A stretch of DNA of 64,000 bases from Mycobacterium aquaticum (GTDB lineage Bacteria; Actinomycetota; Actinomycetes; Mycobacteriales; Mycobacteriaceae): positions 62,001 to 126,000 of the forward strand of contig NZ_MVHF01000005.1 in assembly GCF_002086485.1 (NCBI RefSeq), in the 5' to 3' direction. This document shows positions 58,256 through 64,000 of this stretch, piece after piece. Position 1 is the stretch's first letter. Each line of letters opens with the position of its first letter. The position numbers and the translations under genes were made by a program. A model generated the notes under the pieces. It saw nothing but the letters and a program-made list of their open reading frames with translations, was not told where the DNA came from and did not search any database.

Positions 58256-59227
58256 ATGGCCGGCGCAAAATCGGGCGGGCACGACCCGGACACTCTGGCC
58301 GGCGTCGGTGAGTTCGCAGTCATCGATCGCCTGGTGGCAGGACGGGTACAGCCCGAGTCAGTGGTGCTCGGGCCGGGCGACGACGCCGCGCTGGTGCTCG
58401 CCGGTGACGGTCGCACCGCCATATCGGTCGACATGTTGGTGCAGGACCGGCACTTCCGGCTGGACTGGTCGACCCCGCACGACATCGGTCGCAAGGCCAT
58501 CGCGCAGAACGCCGCCGACATCGAGGCCATGGGCGGGCGGGCCACGGCGTTCGTGGTCGCGTTCGGCGCACCCGCCGACACCCCAAGTGCCGCAGCGGTC
58601 GAACTCGCCGACGGGCTGTGGGACGAGGCGCGCCGGCTGGGGGCAGGCATCGTCGGCGGTGATCTGGTGCGGGCCCCGCAGTGGGTCATATCGGTTACGG
58701 TCCTGGGCGATCTCGACGGCAGGCCTCCGGTGCTGCGCAGCACCGCCCGGCCCGGTGACACCGTTGCCGTGATCGGTGAGCTGGGGCGATCGGCGGCGGG
58801 ATATGCACTGTGGCACAACGGAATCAGCGATTATCCCGAGTTGCGTCGTAGGCATCTGGTGCCGGAGCCGCCGTACGGTCAGGGGGCGGTCGCAGCGCGT
58901 GCGGGCGCCACCGCGATGACCGATGTGTCCGACGGTTTGCTCGCCGATCTGGGCCATATCGCCACCGCGTCCGGGGTCGTCATCGACCTGTCTGCCGCGG
59001 CGCTCGACACCGACCGGGCCGCGGTCGCGGGTGCTGCCGAGGCGACCGGCGACGATCCATTGGAGTGGGTGCTCGGCGGCGGCGAGGACCACGCCCTGGC
59101 TGCCACCTTCCGCGGCTCCCCGCCGGACGGCTGGCGCGTGATCGGGCGGGTGCTCGACGGTCCGGCGGCGGTGCTGCTCGACGGCGACGCGTGGGCGGGA
59201 AACGCGGGATGGCAGTCGTTTGATTGA
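58256..59227 (+). CDS. thiL: Thiamine-monophosphate kinase
   Basis: A 323-residue enzyme phosphorylating thiamine monophosphate to the active diphosphate. The AIR-synthase-like fold shows VLGPGDDAALVL near the N-terminus, VSVDMLVQDRHFRLDW-like ISVDMLVQDRHFRLDW, GIVGGDLVRAP and TDVSDGLLADLGHIA. GGAGGG precedes the ATG closely. It is followed by ung after 24 bases and may share its transcript, but ung also has a possible own promoter. Confidence 0.95.
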   Translation: MAGAKSGGHDPDTLAGVGEFAVIDRLVAGRVQPESVVLGPGDDAALVLAGDGRTAISVDMLVQDRHFRLDWSTPHDIGRKAIAQNAADIEAMGGRATAFVVAFGAPADTPSAAAVELADGLWDEARRLGAGIVGGDLVRAPQWVISVTVLGDLDGRPPVLRSTARPGDTVAVIGELGRSAAGYALWHNGISDYPELRRRHLVPEPPYGQGAVAARAGATAMTDVSDGLLADLGHIATASGVVIDLSAAALDTDRAAVAGAAEATGDDPLEWVLGGGEDHALAATFRGSPPDGWRVIGRVLDGPAAVLLDGDAWAGNAGWQSFD

Positions 59228-59251
59228 CGGCTGACGCTAAGTTGGTTTGTC

Positions 59252-60016
59252 GTGACTGCGGGTGCGAGGGGCGATTCGACGGTGGCGGACGCGAGGAGCA
59301 ATTCCAAGGTGGCGGACGCGAGGAGCAATTCGAGAACTGCGCGACCTATGAGTGAACTCGTCGAGGACGGGTGGGCGCGGGCGCTGGAGCCCGTCGGTCC
59401 GCAGGTGGCGCAGATGGGGGAGTTCCTGCGCGAAGAACTCAGCGCGGGCAGAAGGTATCTGCCTGCCGGACAGAATGTCTTGCGCGCCTTCAGCTTTCCG
59501 TTCGACCAGGTGCGGGTGCTGATCGTCGGGCAGGATCCCTACCCGACGCCAGGACACGCGGTGGGTCTGAGCTTCTCGGTCGCTCCCGACGTGCGGCCGT
59601 TGCCGCGCAGCCTGACCAACATATTCACTGAGTACACCGAGGATCTCGGCTTTCCGCAGCCCAGTACCGGCGACCTGACCCCGTGGGCCGAGCGTGGTGT
59701 GCTGCTGCTCAACCGCGTACTGACCGTGCGGCCGGGCACTCCGGCGTCGCACCGCGGCAAGGGTTGGGAAGCGGTCACCGAATGCGCCATCCGGGCTTTG
59801 GTGGCGCGGGATCAGCCGATGGTGGCGGTGCTGTGGGGACGTGATGCGTCGACCCTGAAACCGATGCTGGCCGAGGGCGATTGCGCGATCATCGAGTCCG
59901 CGCACCCGTCACCGTTGTCGGCATCGCGAGGATTCTTCGGGTCGAGGCCCTTCAGCCGAGCCAACGAACTGCTGCGGCAGAAGGGTGCCGAACCCATCGA
60001 CTGGCATCTGCCCTGA
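59252..60016 (+). CDS. ung: Uracil-DNA glycosylase with repeat-extended N-terminus
   Basis: A family-1 UDG removing uracil from DNA. The catalytic Asp is in [20 protein letters not shown], and the His motif in [20 protein letters not shown]; both are intact. The core is about 222-226 residues. Upstream in frame are three nine-residue repeats ([27 protein letters not shown]) absent from the M. tuberculosis protein as I recall it. The GTG at 59252 is at leaderless spacing from TAAGTT (59238-59243) and encodes MTA as in that homologue, but an ATG at 59348 after the repeats would give a normal-length enzyme. Either start is possible. Confidence 0.93.
   Translation: MTAGARGDSTVADARSNSKVADARSNSRTARPMSELVEDGWARALEPVGPQVAQMGEFLREELSAGRRYLPAGQNVLRAFSFPFDQVRVLIVGQDPYPTPGHAVGLSFSVAPDVRPLPRSLTNIFTEYTEDLGFPQPSTGDLTPWAERGVLLLNRVLTVRPGTPASHRGKGWEAVTECAIRALVARDQPMVAVLWGRDASTLKPMLAEGDCAIIESAHPSPLSASRGFFGSRPFSRANELLRQKGAEPIDWHLP
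59254..59334 (+). repeat. Three tandem 27-bp repeats at the start of ung
   Basis: Units occupy 59254-59280 (degenerate), 59281-59307 and 59308-59334 (nearly identical). Each holds a GAGGAG or similar ribosome-binding-like core inside GGACGCGAGGAGC. ACTGCG occurs just before the array (59255-59260) and again exactly 81 bp on (59336-59341), so the array looks like an insertion or expansion within the first codons of ung. Confidence 0.8.
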
Positions 60017-60029
60017 CGGGTGCCGCCGC

Positions 60030-60401
60030 TCACGGCATCGGCACGCCGGGTGGCGACGGGATCGCCGGAGGTGCCGGGATCGCCGGAGGTGCCGGGATGG
60101 CAGGTGGCGACGGGATCGCCGGCGGAGCTGGGATGGCCGGAGGTGACGGGATCATGACAGTTCCGTTGCCACCACCCGTGGTGGTCTCCTCCGGGGGTGC
60201 CGTCGGCGCGAGCGAGACCGTGGTCTGCTCGGGCGGCGCGACGGCAGGGCTCGACGTGGTGCTTGAGGTCGTCGACGTCGTGGTTTCTGTGGTCGGCTGA
60301 TCGCCGGACTTGTTGCTCCCGCACGCCGACAGCGCCAAAGCGGCGGCTAGCATGCAGGCGCATCCGTACAGGAACCGACCGGAGAAGCGAAGAGGGCTCA
60401 T
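60030..60401 (-). CDS. Small lipoprotein with Pro-rich PAIP repeats
   Basis: A 123-residue exported lipoprotein. The signal peptide ends in the lipobox LALSAC (Cys27). It is followed by a Thr/Ser/Pro-rich segment (TTETTTSTTSSTTSSP), then by seven to eight repeats of PAIP(A/S)P to the end. The whole mature chain is low-complexity and would be extended, perhaps reaching through the cell wall. No enzymatic domain is seen. The ATG start is preceded by an AG-rich region. It lies convergent to ung. Related Pro-rich lipoproteins are common in mycobacteria but poorly characterised. Confidence 0.75.
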   Translation of the reverse strand: MSPLRFSGRFLYGCACMLAAALALSACGSNKSGDQPTTETTTSTTSSTTSSPAVAPPEQTTVSLAPTAPPEETTTGGGNGTVMIPSPPAIPAPPAIPSPPAIPAPPAIPAPPAIPSPPGVPMP

Positions 60402-60463
60402 GATGGCAGGAGGTACCCTGCCGCCCCGACGGTTAAACGACGACCGAACGCGCGACCGCCCGC

Positions 60464-60554
60464 GCTTTCGCGCGAGCGGTCAGCGATTTTGGTCGTCGTC
60501 TTCGCGTAGGCGCTCAGCCGTGCTGGTTTCGCCTTCGCGCGAGCGCTCAGCCGC
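60464..60554. repeat. Degenerate TTCGCG...GTCAGC / GCTCAGCCG repeats at the rpmB 3' end
   Basis: Three related segments are seen at about 60464-60483, 60500-60521 and 60533-60554. The last two share GCGCTCAGCCG. The third overlaps the rpmB stop codon (TGA, complement of 60547-60549). They make up most of the gap between rpmB and the lipoprotein gene. The first can form a hairpin with GACCGC upstream pairing with GCGGTC. Confidence 0.5.
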
Positions 60555-60741
60555 GCGAGACCTTGCCGGCCTTGATGCAGGAGGTGCAGGCGTTCACGCG
60601 CTGCTTGTTACCGCCCGGGCGTGCCACGGCACGGACCGACTGAATGTTCGGGTCCCAGCGTCGGTTGGTCCGCCGATGCGAATGCGACACCGACTTGCCG
60701 AAGCCCGGCGCCTTCCCGCAGATATCGCACACGGCAGCCAT
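60547..60741 (-). CDS. rpmB: 50S ribosomal protein L28, zinc-binding form
   Basis: A 64-residue L28. Four cysteines in two pairs (Cys5/Cys8 in VCDICGKAP and Cys52/Cys55 in ACTSCIKAG) mark the zinc-binding type, which in mycobacteria can be replaced under zinc shortage by a cysteine-free copy. [20 protein letters not shown] is the RNA-binding core. It is divergent from the DAK-domain gene. No Zur site could be recognised in the upstream region. Confidence 0.95.
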   Translation of the reverse strand: MAAVCDICGKAPGFGKSVSHSHRRTNRRWDPNIQSVRAVARPGGNKQRVNACTSCIKAGKVSRG

Positions 60742-61001
60742 ATCAACAACTCCTTGAAATCAGTTCTTGGGGGTCTGGGTTTGGTCGCCGCAAAACTGCG
60801 CGGCTCGACCCGACAACCTGACCAGGATACCGAGAGGCCTGGGTATCGCCAAAATCGCCGGTGAGCGGCGTGTCAGGTTATGCACAGGACCCGATGGTCT
60901 GATCAGCATTGTCGCAGGCACTGGCTAGGCTGACGCGCACGGCGGCCATGCCGCACGGCATGTGTTCTCAGGGGAACGGCTCGGGATCTGGAGGGGGTTC
61001 G

Positions 61002-62627
61002 GTGGCTGCTGGACGGCTCGATGCCTCCGCTCTGCGGGCGTGGGCGCACACCGCCGTCGGTGACCTGATCGCGCACACCGACGAGATCAATCGGCTCAAC
61101 GTGTTCCCGGTGCCCGACGCCGACACCGGCACCAACATGCTGTTCACGATGCGCTCGGCGTGGGCGCAGGTGGATGCCCAACCGGCAGGCGACGTCGCGC
61201 AAGTGGCCGCCGCACTGGCTGCGGGTGCGCTGCAGGGCGCCCGCGGGAACTCCGGGGTGATCCTGTCGCAGATCTTGCTCGCGGTCGCCGAGGTGGTCGC
61301 GTCTGCCGCGGCGCAGCGCGACGGTGATCTCTACGACATCGACGGTGTGCTCTACGGCGCGGCGCTGCGGCATGCCGTCGCGCTCGTCGTCGCGTCGATG
61401 GGCGAGCCGGTGCCGGGCACCATCGTCTCGGTGCTGCAGGCCGCTGCGGGTGCTGCCGAGCACTGCGCCGCCGATGGCGCCGAACTCGGCGCGGTCACCG
61501 TGGCCGCCGCGGATGCCGCTGCCGCGGCACTGGACCGGACACCGCATCAGCTCGACGTGCTCGCCGAGGCAGGCGTGGTCGATTCTGGTGGCCGCGGCCT
61601 GCTGGTACTGCTGGACGCGATGGCAGCCACGATCGCCGGGCACACGGCGCGGCGCCCGACGTACCAACCGTCGGCCGAGCCGGCGCTTCCGGCCGCAGGC
61701 ACCTCGGCTCCGCCGCAGTTCGAGGTGATGTATCTGCTCAGCGGATGCGGTGCCGACGCCGTCGAAGGATTACGGGCAGCTCTGGACCAGCTGGGCGAGT
61801 CGGTGACCATCGCCACCTCCGGCAGTAACGAGTTCTCGGTCCACGTGCACGTCGACGACGCCGGTGCTGCCGTCGAGGCGGGTTTGGCAGTGGGCACGCT
61901 GAGCCGCATCCAGATCACAGCGTTGCTCGGCGGCCCGGACACGCGTCCCGCGGGCGGCTGGGCCAAAGCGCGGGCGGTGCTGGCCGTTGTCGACGGAGAC
62001 GGCGGAGCCGAACTGTTCGCCGGCGAGGGCGCGGCCGTGCTGCGGCCCCAGGCGGGTGAGGCGATCAGTGCCAAGCAACTCCTGCGGGCCCTGGTCGACG
62101 CCGGAGCCGCACAGGTGATGGTGCTGCCCAACGGGTATGTCGCCGCCGAGGAACTCGTCGCGGGCTGCACGGCCGCCATCGGCTGGGGTATCGACGTGGT
62201 GCCGGTGCCGACCGGCTCGATGGTGCAGGGGCTGGCAGCGCTGGCCGTCCACGACGGCGATCGGCAGGCCGTCGACGATGGTTACACCATGGCCCGCGCG
62301 GCCGCAGGCGCCCGGCACGGTTCGGTCCGCGTGGCCACCGAGGAGGCGCTGACGTGGGCAGGCACGTGTAAGCCGGGCGACGGCCTCGGGATTGCCGGCG
62401 ACGAGGTGCTGATCGTCGGCCCCGACATCACCACTGCGGCGGCCGGCCTCATCGATCTGCTCCTTCTCGCCGGCGGCGAGTTGATCACGGTGCTGACGGG
62501 TGACGGTGTGCCCCCCGAGGTGGGCAGGGCGCTGCAGGAGCACGTGCACCGTGAACATCTCGGAGCCGAATTGGTGACCTACCACACCGGCCACCGTGGC
62601 GACGCCCTGCTGATCGGAGTCGAGTAG
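61002..62627 (+). CDS. DAK2-domain / FakA-like kinase-related protein
   Basis: A 541-residue protein. The N-terminal DAK2 domain carries the ATP/Mg motif NVFPVPDADTGTNMLFTM with Asp39 and Asp41, then GALQGARGNSGVILSQIL. The C-terminal region is DegV-partner or FakA-like, with GSNEFSVHVHVDDAG and VLTGDGVPPEVG. By analogy with FakA it may phosphorylate fatty acids bound by a FakB protein; this is inference. The GTG at 61002 has GGAGG upstream and removes a low-complexity N-terminus; longer frames back to 60909 are less likely. It is directly coupled to recG (TAGTG overlap), as in other actinobacteria. Confidence 0.9.
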   Translation: MAAGRLDASALRAWAHTAVGDLIAHTDEINRLNVFPVPDADTGTNMLFTMRSAWAQVDAQPAGDVAQVAAALAAGALQGARGNSGVILSQILLAVAEVVASAAAQRDGDLYDIDGVLYGAALRHAVALVVASMGEPVPGTIVSVLQAAAGAAEHCAADGAELGAVTVAAADAAAAALDRTPHQLDVLAEAGVVDSGGRGLLVLLDAMAATIAGHTARRPTYQPSAEPALPAAGTSAPPQFEVMYLLSGCGADAVEGLRAALDQLGESVTIATSGSNEFSVHVHVDDAGAAVEAGLAVGTLSRIQITALLGGPDTRPAGGWAKARAVLAVVDGDGGAELFAGEGAAVLRPQAGEAISAKQLLRALVDAGAAQVMVLPNGYVAAEELVAGCTAAIGWGIDVVPVPTGSMVQGLAALAVHDGDRQAVDDGYTMARAAAGARHGSVRVATEEALTWAGTCKPGDGLGIAGDEVLIVGPDITTAAAGLIDLLLLAGGELITVLTGDGVPPEVGRALQEHVHREHLGAELVTYHTGHRGDALLIGVE

Positions 62628-64000
62628 TGGCCACCCTCGCCGACCGGCTGGATCTCGTGATCGGGGCCAAGTCGGCCAAGCCACTCGAGGAGCACTTCGG
62701 TATCCGCACCGTCAACGATCTGTTGCGGCATTACCCCCGCAAGTACAGCGACGGCATGACGGTTCGCGGCGAAGGTGAGGCACTCGATCTGGAAGAGGGT
62801 GAACACGTCACCTTCATCGAGGTCGTCACGGAGACCAAAGAGGGGACCATGAAGCCGGTCTTCGACAAGAAGACCGGACGACAGAAGACCCGCAAATGGA
62901 TGCGCATCACGCTCGGCAAGCACCGGCCGGCAGTCACCGCAACGTTTTTCAATGCGGGGTGGATGGTCGGCAAGCTTCCGGTCGATACCAGGCTCATGCT
63001 CTCCGGTGAGGTCAAGTACTTCCGCAACACCCTGCAGCTGGACCATCCGGCGTTCCTGGTGCTCGACTCGCCGTTGGGCAAGCAGTTCGGTACCAAGTCG
63101 CTGAAAACCATTGCGACCGCCTCCGGGGCCAGCGGCGAGGACATGCTGGCGGCGTTCGAGCGGGAGTTCTTCCCGATCTACCCGGCCTGCGCCAAGGTGC
63201 AGAGCTGGGACATCTACTCCTGCGTGCGGCAGGTGCTCGACGTACTCGACCCGGTTCCCGATCCGTTGCCGGAATCCTTTGTTCGGCAACGGAATCTGAT
63301 GACCGAAGACGAGGCGCTACGCGCGGTTCACCTGGCCGAGAATGCGGCGCAGCGCGATCGGGCGGCCGAACGGCTGACCTATGACGAGGCCATCGGACTG
63401 CAATGGGGTCTGGTGGCCCGGCGCCACGGTGAGTTGAGCGAGTCGGGTCCGCCCGCGCCGCGGACCGACGACGGGCTGGCCGCCGAGTTGTTGCGGACGC
63501 TGCCGTTCGAGCTCACGGTGGGCCAGCGCGAGGTGCTCGACGTGGTGTCGGAAGAACTCGCTTCGACCCGTCCGATGAACCGGATGCTGCAGGGCGAGGT
63601 CGGCTCCGGCAAGACCATCGTGTCGGTGCTGGCGATGCTGCAGATGGTCGATGCGGGCTACCAATGTGCACTGCTGGCACCGACGGAAGTCCTTGCCGCC
63701 CAACATGCCCGGTCGGTGCGCGACGCGTTGGGGCCGCTGGCGATGGCGGGCGAGCTCGGCGGGGCCGAGCACGGCACGCGGGTCGCGCTGCTGACCGGAT
63801 CGATGTCGGCGCAGCAGAAGCGCCAGGTGCGCGAGGAGGTCGCTTCGGGTGCGGCAGGCATCGTGATCGGCACCCACGCGCTGCTGCAGGACGCGGTCGA
63901 GTTCGCGAATCTCGGCATGGTGGTGGTCGACGAGCAGCACCGGTTCGGCGTCGAGCAGCGAGATGCCTTGCGCGCCAAAGCCCGTGAGGGCTTGACCCCG
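62627..64000 (+). CDS. recG: ATP-dependent DNA helicase RecG, 3' end cut by the window
   Basis: The first 458 codons of RecG, a monomeric helicase that remodels stalled forks and Holliday junctions. The N-terminal wedge/OB region begins with LADRLDLVIGAKSAKPLEEH. Walker A is GEVGSGKTIV (from 63593). The DEQH box and following HRFG, in the frame at about 63928-63945, mark the helicase core, and AIGLQWGLVARRHGE precedes it. The GTG at 62627 overlaps the stop of the DAK gene by one base. The C-terminal helicase half is outside the window. Confidence 0.95.
   Translation, partial: MATLADRLDLVIGAKSAKPLEEHFGIRTVNDLLRHYPRKYSDGMTVRGEGEALDLEEGEHVTFIEVVTETKEGTMKPVFDKKTGRQKTRKWMRITLGKHRPAVTATFFNAGWMVGKLPVDTRLMLSGEVKYFRNTLQLDHPAFLVLDSPLGKQFGTKSLKTIATASGASGEDMLAAFEREFFPIYPACAKVQSWDIYSCVRQVLDVLDPVPDPLPESFVRQRNLMTEDEALRAVHLAENAAQRDRAAERLTYDEAIGLQWGLVARRHGELSESGPPAPRTDDGLAAELLRTLPFELTVGQREVLDVVSEELASTRPMNRMLQGEVGSGKTIVSVLAMLQMVDAGYQCALLAPTEVLAAQHARSVRDALGPLAMAGELGGAEHGTRVALLTGSMSAQQKRQVREEVASGAAGIVIGTHALLQDAVEFANLGMVVVDEQHRFGVEQRDALRAKAREGLTP

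Noticed and set aside
60050..60160. Regular 18-bp-like repeats considered as a CRISPR or VNTR outside genes
   Set aside because: They encode the PAIP repeats of the minus-strand lipoprotein.

Overview
The window is a gene-dense, high-GC actinobacterial chromosome segment. The protein families and gene order point to a mycobacterium, most likely a rapid-growing Mycolicibacterium close to the M. smegmatis group. From memory, most of it is collinear with the M. tuberculosis stretch from Rv3024c/Rv3015c down to Rv2973c: mnmA, a MetE-like protein, ligA, an ACT protein, gatCAB, pfkA, lppZ, a DoxX protein, cfp6, ilvBNC, serA, leuB, gltX, two tRNAs, leuCD with its IclR regulator, hupB, mutT1, ppk, fbiD, gpsA, ddlA, a DUF3515 protein, thiL, ung, rpmB, a DAK-domain protein and recG. 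Typical mycobacterial traits are the HU protein with a long lysine-rich tail, many GTG starts, lipobox lipoproteins and many starts that look leaderless.

Layout. 1-6900: the 3' part of mnmA and a MetE-like gene; an ArsR/SRPBCC pair with two palindromic operator-like sites; a convergent CoA-ligase/YjbR pair; ligA. 7000-13900: a seven-gene MoxR / DUF58 / VWA / TPR-like membrane operon resembling Bat operons. 14000-17800: a large LAL-type LuxR regulator and two small genes. 17800-24400: ACT protein, gatC-gatA, pfkA, a divergent NAD(P)-binding protein/MarR pair, gatB. 24400-27650: TetR, lppZ, DoxX, cfp6. 27700-31430: ilvBNC, preceded by a leader peptide rich in Leu/Val/Ile codons and an intrinsic terminator, which together form a ribosome-mediated attenuator. 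31400-36500: a small unknown gene, wrbA with an FAD oxidoreductase, serA-leuB. 36600-43530: accessory membrane, hemerythrin-like, VWA, lytic transglycosylase, MFS and lipase-like genes, including two divergent VWA paralogues with no moxR beside them. 43560-50000: FAH-family protein, gltX, tRNA-Gln and tRNA-Glu, IclR, leuCD, hupB. 50040-64000: mutT1, ppk, fbiD, gpsA, a trans-sulfuration enzyme, ddlA, DUF3515 and RAM-domain proteins, thiL, ung with an in-frame repeat at its 5' end, a Pro-rich lipoprotein, zinc-type L28, a FakA-like protein, and the start of recG, which runs off the end.

The themes are branched-chain amino acid synthesis (ilvBNC, leuB, leuCD), serine synthesis, Gln/Glu-tRNA supply (gatCAB, gltX and the two tRNAs), DNA repair and packaging (ligA, ung, mutT1, hupB, recG), and envelope or quality-control functions (Bat-like operon, VWA pair, lipoproteins). 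I saw no insertion sequence, prophage, CRISPR array, rRNA gene or replication origin, and no gene-free stretch longer than about 260 bases. The most interesting signals are the ilv attenuator, the Bat-like operon, the ArsR operator pair and the repeat built into the start of ung.
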